DNA of 64,000 nt from Planctomycetota bacterium (lineage in GTDB: Bacteria > Planctomycetota > Planctomycetia > Pirellulales > Pirellulaceae): assembly GCA_026692865.1 (NCBI GenBank), contig JAPLNI010000051.1, forward strand, positions 124,001-188,000. The letters run 5' to 3'. The position numbers and the translations under genes are program-made. Below, piece after piece: positions 7,763 through 16,187 of the stretch. The notes under the pieces are model-generated. The model saw nothing but the letters and a program-made list of their open reading frames with translations, ran no database searches and was not told the DNA's origin. Positions within the stretch are counted from its first letter, which is position 1, and every line of letters starts with the position of its first letter.

Positions 7763-9235
7763 CTAACTCAAGCTAATTGTGACAGTCTTGACTTCCGTGT
7801 AAGCCTTGAGGCCTTCTTCGCCCATCTCGCGACCCTGGCCACTCATCTTGAAGCCGCCAAAGGGTGCTGCTGCGTCGAAGACATCGTAGCAGTTAACCCA
7901 GACTGTTCCAGCACGAACGCGACGTGCAAAGTCGTGCGCTCGGGAAAGATCCTTTGTCCAGATTGCTGCTGCGAGACCGTAAAAGGTGTTGTTCGCTCGT
8001 TCTACCATTTCTTCCCAGTCATCGAACGTGAGTACTGACATGACGGGTCCAAAAATTTCGTCTTGTGCGATCGACATCGAATCTTGGACGTTATCAAAAA
8101 CGGTCGGTTGAATGAAGAATCCTTTGTCGCCTGCTCGTTCGCCGCCGGAGACGCATGTTGCGCCTTCGCTTTTACCTTTTTCGATGTAGTGCATGATCTT
8201 GTCGAATTGAGCTTTGTCGATTTGTGCGCCTTGTTCGGTGTCCATCGCCATTGGATCGCCAACTTTTCGGGCTCGGGTAAGCTTCGTAAGCTTTTCAACA
8301 AACTGGTCTTTGATTCGGCGGTCAACAAAGACACGGCTACCAGCACAGCAGCACTGTCCTTGGTTAAGGAACAGTCCGATGTAAGAGCCCGCGACGGCTT
8401 TGTCCAAATCGGCATCGGCCATAATGACGTTTGGGCTCTTGCCACCAAGTTCGAAGGTGAGGCGTTTTAGCGAGTCCGCTGCGTTTCGCATGATGAGCTG
8501 CGCGGTTCGGTGTTCACCAGTGAAGGCGATCTTGTCCACGCCTCGATGTGCCACCAGTGCGCCACCGGCGGTGGGACCGAAGCCAGGCACAACGTTGATA
8601 ACGCCATTGGGAATTCCCGCTTCAGAAGCAAGTTGAGCCATTCGCAAGCAGCTTAGAGGGGTTTGCTCGGCAGGCTTCATCACGATGGTACAGCCAGCAG
8701 CAAGAGCCGGTCCCCACTTCCAAGCGGCCATCAACATTGGGAAGTTCCAAGGAATGATTTGCCCAGCGACTCCAACCGGTTCCTTACGAGTGTAGGTTAA
8801 GTAATTGCCGCGAATGGGAATCGTGCTGCCGTGAATCTTGTCGGCAAAGCCTGCGTAGTATCGAAGGCAATCAATCACGAGGGGAAGATCGGCTGTTCGG
8901 GCTTCTTTATAGGGCTTTCCGTTATCCAAAGACTCCAAAGCAGCGAGTTCATCGGCTTCTTCCTCGATGAGGTCCGCAAGCCGATACATCATTCTGCCTC
9001 GATCCCGCGCATCCATCCGAGTCCAAGGACCTTTGTCGAAGGCTTTCCTAGCTGCTTTCACTGCGCGGTCTATGTCCTCCTGGTCACCTTCAGCGACTTC
9101 TGCAATGACTTCTTCGGTGGCTGGGTTAATGGTTTCAAAGGTTTTTCCGGAAGCGGCCGGAATCCAGGCCCCGTCTATAAAGCAGTCGGTATGCTGGATT
9201 CTAGGGGAACGAACGGGACTGGTGATAGTTGCCAT
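7763..9235 (-). CDS. NAD(P)-dependent aldehyde dehydrogenase
   Basis: The 490-residue product is a standard [16 protein letters not shown] near residue 162, the general-base Glu262 in FELGGKSPN, and the catalytic Cys296 in [11 protein letters not shown]; the C-terminal EIFGPV and PFGGFKMSG segments are also present. It oxidises aldehydes to acids; the substrate is not readable. The usual FTGSTxxG cofactor loop is FTGEHRTAQ here, so coenzyme contacts may differ. A long open frame continues upstream to 9529, but ATG 9235 has a strong AGGAG eight bases before it and begins the normal ALDH N-terminus. Confidence 0.93.
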   Translation of the reverse strand: MATITSPVRSPRIQHTDCFIDGAWIPAASGKTFETINPATEEVIAEVAEGDQEDIDRAVKAARKAFDKGPWTRMDARDRGRMMYRLADLIEEEADELAALESLDNGKPYKEARTADLPLVIDCLRYYAGFADKIHGSTIPIRGNYLTYTRKEPVGVAGQIIPWNFPMLMAAWKWGPALAAGCTIVMKPAEQTPLSCLRMAQLASEAGIPNGVINVVPGFGPTAGGALVAHRGVDKIAFTGEHRTAQLIMRNAADSLKRLTFELGGKSPNVIMADADLDKAVAGSYIGLFLNQGQCCCAGSRVFVDRRIKDQFVEKLTKLTRARKVGDPMAMDTEQGAQIDKAQFDKIMHYIEKGKSEGATCVSGGERAGDKGFFIQPTVFDNVQDSMSIAQDEIFGPVMSVLTFDDWEEMVERANNTFYGLAAAIWTKDLSRAHDFARRVRAGTVWVNCYDVFDAAAPFGGFKMSGQGREMGEEGLKAYTEVKTVTISLS

Positions 9236-9243
9236 GTTTTTCT

Positions 9244-9249
9244 TCTCCT
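9244..9249 (-). promoter_or_regulatory. Ribosome binding site that fixes the aldehyde dehydrogenase start
   Basis: On the minus strand AAGGAG lies eight bases before ATG 9235. This supports a 490-residue product over the 588-residue open frame that begins at 9529. Confidence 0.75.
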
Positions 9250-9685
9250 TCGGAGGCCTGAGTGTCTGTGGGAAAGGATTACCTACGAAATGATCGCTCG
9301 GATATTTCTCATTTGATGCTTTTCGTTTGAGACTACCGTTTCCAGAATGGGTATGCCAGTAGGCGATGCTATTTCGATAGATCTTGCGCATCGCCAGCAC
9401 GAATTGATTTCTTTCGCTCTCGTCTTCGTCCTTACGAAATTGTTCCGAATCACGTGATAGTACCAATTCTCGCGTGGAAGCTCGCCGTCCAAGTTTGCTC
9501 CAGGAATTCCTAGCAAGCTTTTCAAGCAATCGCTCGTGTTGGTTACCCGCGTTACACCAAGTTTTTGCATCGATTTGCGGTTGTTCGTTGCCGAGTCTGA
9601 CTTTCCTTGTAGTCAGATGGAGGCTACACTTAATTTTTTGGTTCCGGCTGAACCTCTATATTCATTTTCTTGGTAATCGTAAAAA
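9250..9685. other. Intergenic region between divergent ALDH and map genes
   Basis: These roughly 430 bases separate two divergent genes and must hold both promoters. I see no clear -35/-10 pair, no repeat and no convincing small gene. The open frames that cross it have no start signal or recognisable protein motif. Confidence 0.5.
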
Positions 9686-10528
9686 ATGCGTTTTGCTTTT
9701 TCGGCCAAGCCTAACCCGAACGCTGATACCACAATGCAGGGCAACCGAAAGCTTCTGTTGAACGAGCCTCAGCGGGATTCGATGCGTGCTGCAGGCAAGT
9801 TTAATGCGAACCTAATGGACTATCTCCGGCCTTTCATTTTGCCAGGGATATCGACCGAAGAAATTGACAAGCTCGTCTACGATTACACGATTCGGCACGG
9901 TCACATACCTGCGACGCTTGGGTACCTGTCTTACAAGAAGTCGTGTTGCACCAGTGTCAACAACGTGATCTGTCATGGGATTCCAAGCAGCTATCGATTG
10001 AAGGAAGGCGACATCATCAACGTTGATATCACATCGATTGTTGATGGATGGCATGGAGACCAATCGGAGACATTTTTAGTCGGAAAGTGTAGCGATGAAG
10101 CTCGCGCGATCACGCAGGCTGCGTTCGATTGCATGCATCGCGCGATCCGAGCTCTTACACCGGGATGCTTTGTGAGCGTGATAGGTGATAACGTCGTCAT
10201 GGAGGCTCATCGACGCAATTATTCTGTCGTCCGAGAATACGTAGGACATGGTTTAGGAAAGCGTTTCCACCAGTACCCGAACATCCCGCACGTTCCAGAT
10301 CGTAAGTCGCGTCAAGAACGCTTGTATCCGGGCTTAGTATTTACTGTCGAGCCAATGATCAACTGCGGGACTCGGTTTACGAAACTCGATAGCCGCGATA
10401 ATTGGACCGTGACAACTCGCGATGGTCGATTGTCTGCTCAATTCGAGCACACCGTGCTGATGACCGAGACCGGGCCTGAGATCCTAACATTAACGCAAGA
10501 CGGTCCCCAGTACGGGCATCAGTTCTAG
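9686..10528 (+). CDS. map: Type I methionine aminopeptidase
   Basis: The protein (up to 280 residues) removes the initiator methionine from nascent proteins in the cytoplasm. All five metal ligands of the pita-bread fold are present: Asp114 (INVDITSIVDG), Asp125 (HGDQSETF), His188 (VGHGLGKRFH), Glu222 (FTVEPM) and Glu254 (QFEHTV). His97 in CHGIP matches the substrate-binding His. The N-terminus is about 25 residues longer than usual; ATG 9734 is an alternative start and neither has a good ribosome site. The gene is solitary, followed by a paired-hairpin repeat that could serve as its transcript end. Confidence 0.93.
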   Translation: MRFAFSAKPNPNADTTMQGNRKLLLNEPQRDSMRAAGKFNANLMDYLRPFILPGISTEEIDKLVYDYTIRHGHIPATLGYLSYKKSCCTSVNNVICHGIPSSYRLKEGDIINVDITSIVDGWHGDQSETFLVGKCSDEARAITQAAFDCMHRAIRALTPGCFVSVIGDNVVMEAHRRNYSVVREYVGHGLGKRFHQYPNIPHVPDRKSRQERLYPGLVFTVEPMINCGTRFTKLDSRDNWTVTTRDGRLSAQFEHTVLMTETGPEILTLTQDGPQYGHQF

Positions 10529-10553
10529 TGCTTTGTCCAGATTAGTTTTTTGG

Positions 10554-10636
10554 GTAGCGGAATTCGTAAGAATTCCGAAGTTGGTGGAAACCGTTCCTAA
10601 ACATGCTGCATTCAGATGTCTTACGACATCTGCTAC
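10554..10636. repeat. Paired-hairpin REP/BIME-like element, copy 1
   Basis: On the plus strand GTAG (10554-10557) is followed by a perfect hairpin CGGAATTC GTAA GAATTCCG. On the minus strand a second unit has GTAG (10633-10636 as CTAC) followed by CAGATGTC GTAA GACATCTG. The two face each other across 35 bases. A second copy with the same layout lies at 42385-42466. GTAG plus a palindrome is the format of REP sequences handled by RAYT transposases. Confidence 0.82.
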
Positions 10637-10676
10637 CGATTTAGACCTTCGCTTATTAAGTTAGCAAGAGCAACGG

Positions 10677-11963
10677 TCAGAATAGCCCGCGGATATAGCT
10701 TTTGAAGTCACACATGTCATCAGGTGGATTGGGGCCGATGATAAGAGGGCCATCCTGGCCGGTGACACCCAGGCCATGGCTGCCACGAACGAGTGACGGA
10801 TCGAGTGGAATAACGTCCATCCGATATCGAAAACCAAGCTTCTTTTGCGCTAGCCGAAACATGGCTCTTGGCACAGAAGTCATGAACAGTTCGGCTGGAT
10901 CATAGCCAGGCTTGCGATGAATATCGATTGTACGTGCGTAGTCAGGAGCGTTACGATCATCGAACCAAAAGTAGTAGTTGAACCAAGCGTTGGGCTTTGC
11001 AAGGGCGATCAACTCGCCACTTCGAGGGTGATCCAAATCGATTGCCTCAGGAAAGACTACGCGGTCGATCCCAGCTAAAGACTCAAGGAGAGATTTGACT
11101 TCGTTTTGCATGCCTGGGTCTTGAATATAAATGTGTGCCACTTGGTGATCGGTAACCGCGAAGACCTTCGACTCTCCGGGCATCAGCTGTTCGCCATAGG
11201 GACCGTTTCGGACGGTAAGCCACCCTGCTTTGCGAAGTTCACGATTGATCGCGATTGACCGACTGACGGGAACCAATCCATATTCGGAGACGACGATTAC
11301 TTTGGCTCCGATCTCTTGAGCGGCATCGATAACGATGCTGGCAGCTTGGTCCAGTTCTTTGACTCGCTCCATTGATGGTTCTGAGAAACGCTGGAAGTCG
11401 TAATCCAAATGAGGTAGATAGGTCAGAGTGAGTTGCGGACGATTACTTCGCATGACCTGGGCAGTCGCGCGGGCGATCCAGTCGGTGCTTGGTAATCCGG
11501 CTTTGGGGCCCCAGAAGGATGCAAATGGAAAGGCCCCCAAGGATTGCTCGAGCTGACAATCGGTGCGGTCTAGTATCCCAAAGGACTTAGACCCGTCGCA
11601 ACCATAATGTGGCTTGGGGGTCGCACTCCAGCGAACGGGAGCGTTTTGGTTGAACCACCAAAACATCTTGGCGGTTTCGACTCCTTCGTAAAGCTTTCCG
11701 CCGAGAGATTTTTCGCATTGAATGAGCGAGTTCGACTGCTGCCAAAAGCGAATCTCGGCTGTGTCTCGGAAGTACCAACCGTTGGCGACAACCCCATGCT
11801 CTCGTGGCTTAAGTCCGGTAAGCATGGTTACTTGCGAGGTGCACGTCACGGCCGGAATAGGACTTCGCCACGCTTTCGATTCGCCTAAATTCGCGAGACT
11901 CGGGGCGTAGGGAAGAAGCTTTTGAGTAAGGCCGACCGCGTTGATGACACAAATTTTTTGCAT
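10677..11963 (-). CDS. Alkaline-phosphatase-superfamily protein (nucleotide pyrophosphatase/phosphodiesterase-like)
   Basis: The 428-residue protein follows the type I phosphodiesterase/NPP pattern: an N-terminal strand (ICVINAVGLT), a PAVTCTSQVTMLTG segment with the likely nucleophile Thr42, REHGVVANGWYF, a LPHLDYDFQRF segment with metal-ligand Asp/His, VVSEYGLVPV (where the family usually has SDHG) and HGLGVTG near the end. The first family Asp is replaced by Asn8 and SDHG by SEYG, so metal binding may be altered. No signal peptide is seen, so it is probably cytoplasmic. A TTG codon precedes ATG 11963; the ATG is preferred. Confidence 0.75.
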   Translation of the reverse strand: MQKICVINAVGLTQKLLPYAPSLANLGESKAWRSPIPAVTCTSQVTMLTGLKPREHGVVANGWYFRDTAEIRFWQQSNSLIQCEKSLGGKLYEGVETAKMFWWFNQNAPVRWSATPKPHYGCDGSKSFGILDRTDCQLEQSLGAFPFASFWGPKAGLPSTDWIARATAQVMRSNRPQLTLTYLPHLDYDFQRFSEPSMERVKELDQAASIVIDAAQEIGAKVIVVSEYGLVPVSRSIAINRELRKAGWLTVRNGPYGEQLMPGESKVFAVTDHQVAHIYIQDPGMQNEVKSLLESLAGIDRVVFPEAIDLDHPRSGELIALAKPNAWFNYYFWFDDRNAPDYARTIDIHRKPGYDPAELFMTSVPRAMFRLAQKKLGFRYRMDVIPLDPSLVRGSHGLGVTGQDGPLIIGPNPPDDMCDFKSYIRGLF

Positions 11964-12259
11964 CAAAACATATTCGTAGCGAGCAGGAGGCCCGTCAAGA
12001 CGGATCTCCTGTCGGCGGGTGCGTTTAAGCTGGACCAGTATTCTAATAAGAATCCATGCCTCAAAGATCCGGACCTGCCAAACGGGAGCCGTTTGGTGTA
12101 TCCTGAACCACTAGTGGACTGCGTTCGTAGCTTCACCAACAGCCAATTTCGTTTTGCGATTTCCGAGGGGATCTTTGCATTTGCAAAGACCAAATTTTTA
12201 TCATTAGCTGTTTTGCGACATCGTTTTCGGCACTCTCCATCGTTGGTAGGAATTTTGTT

Positions 12260-14080
12260 TTGTTGACAGCAAGCAACCTTTTTGATTGTCCAGATTCTGT
12301 TTTGCTACCGATTGGCCAATTGTTCCCGCTCTCGGCGAATCTGTTTCCAAATTCGATGTTTCCGCTTGCTGCGGTAGCATCGGAATTTTGGATGACTCGA
12401 TGGCTAACTGGTTTTTGGTTGATGGGGGTTGGGATGCTGGCAGGGTTGGTAGTACTGCTTGTTTTCCTAGGAATCTTTTTTCTTCTGTCCAAGATCAGCG
12501 GGATCGATTCTTTCAGAAGATCCGGCGGGGCGTTTTGGGGTACTTTAATTGTTTCTACTCTCCTTGCAGGGTTGGGGGCTATTCAGATTCGGTCAACCTT
12601 TGGAAGCAACTTTAGAAGTGACGAGTGGGCCCTTCTGGTAATTGCCTCGTGGCCTTTGATTGGAATTGTGGTCGGCTCCCTATTTTATTGCAGCCAAAGT
12701 CGTTTCCTTGGCGAGATCGTCGGGACCTTGACGGAGGGCATTGGCGCCTGGATTAGTACGGTTGTAGTTGTAGTCGCGTTTCTAGGCGTCGTCTGCTGGC
12801 CTCTGATCGATGAACCTGCCGCAGTTTTTAGAAGCTTGAACGGTCTGTTTTCGACAGGGGAAGTCACTACATCCGTCACCATCGCTGGCAGTAAGGTCGA
12901 TGGTAATTCCAATGTATTTGAACCGGTAAAATTGAAATATGACGGTGCTTTAGTCGATTCGATTCGTATTGAAAGCGACCGAAATCTTACGCTTTCGGAT
13001 TCAGATCAGATTGAGACGATTAGAAGTCAGCCTGTTCAGGTAGAAGCCAGAACGCCCTTGGACTGGAATCGGCGGTCCTCGCAGCAGTCTCCGATTTCGC
13101 TGGTTGCAGGTGCTAATCTTTTCGCACAAAACCAGGAAATTGATCCGGCAACCGTAAAGATAGCTATTCGCACTTTACCGCCGTATCCGGAAGCTGGAGC
13201 GATGGTTTTGTTCGCGATCTTGACGACCTTAGTTGGGTTATTCTGGATGCTTCAACAGGCTGCAGCTCCAAAGCTATCAGCGATTGCGATGGCGGCGGCC
13301 AAGAGCGAGCTTTCGCAACCGCTACCTCTGATGTTGATGACCATCGGAAGCCTTCTTTTGTTTGGATTCGTTTACCTGCCGTTTCATACCGAGGGGGAAG
13401 ACATCAAGATGCTCAAGGACAATGGGCTGACCTTGATTTTGATCTTAGCGCTCTTCCAGGGGATTTGGTCCGCAAGCAGTACCGTGAGTGACGAAATTGA
13501 AGGTCGGACGGCGCTGACACTTCTCAGCAAGCCAATCCATCGAAGATCATTTATCTTCGGGAAGATGCTAGGGATTTTCTGGGTTTTGTTCTTTATGTTC
13601 TTGGTTCTCGGTTCGATTTTGCTGCTTACTGTGTCCTACAAGCCAATTTATGACGCTCGTGAGACTTCAGCCGAGATGCCCCTTTGGCAGGGATGTTTTG
13701 CAGAGTTGATCCGCACTCTTCCTGGGCTCGTCATGGGGTTTTTCCAAGCTTGTACGCTGTCCGCAATTGCTGTCGCGCTTGCAACGCGAGTTCCCCAATT
13801 GGCAAATTTCGCTATCTGTTTCTCGTTATACTTGGTAGGGCACCTGACTCCGACTATCGTAAGCAGCAGTGCGACCGAGTTCCCGATTATCCAGTTCGTT
13901 GCCCAATTGATTGCGGTGATTGTTCCAACGCTCGATTGGTACTCGATGGATAAAGCCATCGATACAGGAAACGCGGTGCCAATGGTGTACTTAGCCGGGA
14001 TTATGATCTATTCGATCGTGTATACGGCGATTGCAGTGCTGCTTGGGCTATTACTTTTTGAGGATCGAGATTTAGCGTGA
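12260..14080 (+). CDS. ABC-2 type transporter permease-like membrane protein
   Basis: The product of up to 606 residues has about five hydrophobic segments in its first 180 residues, a soluble stretch of roughly 120 residues (about 200-310), and a C-terminal ABC-2 permease core. That core contains the characteristic SDEIEGRTALTLLSKPIHR segment, which in ABC-2 permeases follows the first core helices and contacts the ATPase. Six or so helices follow. The frame opens at TTG 12260; ATG 12356 is a plausible alternative. Its last four bases overlap the start of the next gene, so the two are translationally coupled. The cargo is unknown. Confidence 0.75.
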   Translation: MLTASNLFDCPDSVLLPIGQLFPLSANLFPNSMFPLAAVASEFWMTRWLTGFWLMGVGMLAGLVVLLVFLGIFFLLSKISGIDSFRRSGGAFWGTLIVSTLLAGLGAIQIRSTFGSNFRSDEWALLVIASWPLIGIVVGSLFYCSQSRFLGEIVGTLTEGIGAWISTVVVVVAFLGVVCWPLIDEPAAVFRSLNGLFSTGEVTTSVTIAGSKVDGNSNVFEPVKLKYDGALVDSIRIESDRNLTLSDSDQIETIRSQPVQVEARTPLDWNRRSSQQSPISLVAGANLFAQNQEIDPATVKIAIRTLPPYPEAGAMVLFAILTTLVGLFWMLQQAAAPKLSAIAMAAAKSELSQPLPLMLMTIGSLLLFGFVYLPFHTEGEDIKMLKDNGLTLILILALFQGIWSASSTVSDEIEGRTALTLLSKPIHRRSFIFGKMLGIFWVLFFMFLVLGSILLLTVSYKPIYDARETSAEMPLWQGCFAELIRTLPGLVMGFFQACTLSAIAVALATRVPQLANFAICFSLYLVGHLTPTIVSSSATEFPIIQFVAQLIAVIVPTLDWYSMDKAIDTGNAVPMVYLAGIMIYSIVYTAIAVLLGLLLFEDRDLA

Positions 14081-15909
14081 GTAAAACTGCACTTGCTTAC
14101 TTAGAAGAGCGGTTCGGTCGCAAGGAAGCAATTGTTTTACCATGGTTCGTAGGTCTGCTAGCGGCACTGTTAACGGTCGCATGTATTCTGCTAGCCGGCT
14201 GGGCAATTGAGTTATTGATTATTGCTGCCCATTCCACTGTCTTGCCGCAGCGGCTAGCACTTGGAACCATGTTGGAGTTCCCCCAAGATTGGCTTTTGCA
14301 ATTTGGTACTCCATTAGCTGCGATGACCGGGCTCATCCTATTTTCGGTTATCTTGGGTGGATTGAACGTCGCAATACTTTGGTGGATCTATCGATGGTCG
14401 CTCCTGCAAGCCATCCAAAATGAAGCCAGCTTTCGACTCGCACTTTTTTCCAAGTATCACGATTTAGCTTCGGTCCAAGGTGTTTCGGGACAGCAAAAAA
14501 CGCACTCCCTTGCGATCAGCAGTTGGATTCCGCAGATTCGCGATGGAATTCTTTTTTGGTATCGAAACATCCCTCGGCACCCGCTTTTATGCGTCGCCTG
14601 TATTGTTCCCGCATTGTTGATTCATGCACCGTTGACAATCCTTTGTATTGTCTCGATCGTACTTCTTTGGCGAGTCAACTCGCTGCTTGATCGTAAATCA
14701 CGCACAAGGCGTCCGATTCTTTTTGATCGCAGTCAATCGATTCAGCGAAGCATCGAGGAGCTGATACAACGTGGACCACTTTTAGCTTCCGTTCAACCAT
14801 CGGATGCAAATTTAGAATCCTTTGAATCGCACGTAAGAAATTTGAATGAAATCGAAAGGTCTATCGGCAACAGCTACATCTGGAAGCGTCCGGCCATGGC
14901 TGCGGTCCTTATTCCTGCGATTGGCGTGCTTTGCTGGATCGTTTCAGTAAGGATCCTAGATCGTCAGGGTACACTTAATGTTTCCGGTGCGTTTGTACTG
15001 GCTTCCCTAGTTGTGGTCAGTGCGATTTCGCTGTTAAGAACGACTCGTTCGATCACGCGACTGAAGGCGGCGGCGCTCGCGTCGCAGAAGCTACTTGCGG
15101 TGCTTGATCAAGCGGTCCCCTCGCGAAATTATCAACTGAAGGCGGTCCCCAAACTAAGCAATCGACTGGCCATCGAGCATGTCACTCTCACGGAATCCAA
15201 TGGAAGTAAGCTTCTGGAAGATGTTTCGGCTGTCATTCGCCCTGGGCAATTGACGGCCGTGTTGTCGACTTCTCGGCAAGACGCAGAGACACTCGGCGAG
15301 CTATTGCTTGGATTTGGAACACCGATTTCGGGTCGGATCTTGTGGGACGACAATTTGTCTTCGGATCTTTCCTCCAAAGAACTGCACTCGCGATGCATCT
15401 GGGTGGCTGCCAATGGGCCACTCCTTTCCGGAACTGTCCGTGAAAATCTTACCGTTCACGTCCGCGCAATGTCGGAGGATCTCGTCACCGCTCTGAAGAA
15501 GTCACGGTCGCACGAAAGCGTTTTCGAGCTGCCAGACAACTTGGATACACTTGTCTCGGCCAGTGACGATCGATTTAAGGGTGACACAGCTTTTCGGATT
15601 GGAATTGCCCGCGCAATTCTTGCTGAGACGAGCGTTTGTGTCGCTTACGAACCAAGCGAAGTCGTGAAACCCGCTGAAGAAACTCAAACACTCGACGCTC
15701 TTAAGCAGCTCACCGCTCAAAACGCGGCAGTCGTAGTTTTGGCTCAGAGAGTCAGCACACTCCGAGAAGCCGACCAAATCATTGTCATGCACCAGCATCG
15801 AGTCGCGGCGATCGGCAAGCACGATGATCTTCTCGAAACTAGCGATCTCTACAGACACCTAAACTACACGATGTTTTCGCCGCTTCGCCGAATTCACATC
15901 GATTCGTGA
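14077..15909 (+). CDS. ABC-exporter-like protein with degenerate ATPase domain
   Basis: The 610-residue protein has a type I exporter layout: about six membrane segments up to residue 330, then an ABC domain. Every nucleotide motif is altered. The Walker A site reads LSTSRQDAETL (about 395-405) with no Lys; the Q-loop Gln is missing in VAANGPLLSGT; the LSGGQ signature is FKGDT; Walker B is VCVAYEP, keeping Glu but not Asp; and the H-loop is AQRVSTLREAD with Gln for His. Fold-defining stretches such as LLSGTVRENL and RIGIARAIL are well kept. It is probably a non-hydrolysing partner of the overlapping ABC-2 permease. Confidence 0.8.
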   Translation: MSKTALAYLEERFGRKEAIVLPWFVGLLAALLTVACILLAGWAIELLIIAAHSTVLPQRLALGTMLEFPQDWLLQFGTPLAAMTGLILFSVILGGLNVAILWWIYRWSLLQAIQNEASFRLALFSKYHDLASVQGVSGQQKTHSLAISSWIPQIRDGILFWYRNIPRHPLLCVACIVPALLIHAPLTILCIVSIVLLWRVNSLLDRKSRTRRPILFDRSQSIQRSIEELIQRGPLLASVQPSDANLESFESHVRNLNEIERSIGNSYIWKRPAMAAVLIPAIGVLCWIVSVRILDRQGTLNVSGAFVLASLVVVSAISLLRTTRSITRLKAAALASQKLLAVLDQAVPSRNYQLKAVPKLSNRLAIEHVTLTESNGSKLLEDVSAVIRPGQLTAVLSTSRQDAETLGELLLGFGTPISGRILWDDNLSSDLSSKELHSRCIWVAANGPLLSGTVRENLTVHVRAMSEDLVTALKKSRSHESVFELPDNLDTLVSASDDRFKGDTAFRIGIARAILAETSVCVAYEPSEVVKPAEETQTLDALKQLTAQNAAVVVLAQRVSTLREADQIIVMHQHRVAAIGKHDDLLETSDLYRHLNYTMFSPLRRIHIDS

Positions 15910-16187
15910 AGATCGGAATTGAGGTACCCAGTTAGCCCGTCAACCATCTGGCTTCACAGCAGATCGTGCGGTTTGAAAACCTTGCAAATGCCCTTTTCGG
16001 TTCTTTGGGGGTGCTACAACCGCGATAACCGTCGCAATTTGTGAAGACTTTCGACTGTAGCGGAGTAAACGAGACTAGAAAAACGCCTTCCCTCTGAGCA
16101 TACTTGAAGTTCAGCATTGAACATACCACGCCGCCCGGACGGGCTTTTTCTGCCCCTTTGCAACGGTGTGGCTCGACTTTGAGGAGA

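Noticed and set aside
9236-9529. N-terminal extension of the aldehyde dehydrogenase by 98 residues
   Set aside because: The extension is not ALDH-like and a strong AGGAG precedes ATG 9235.
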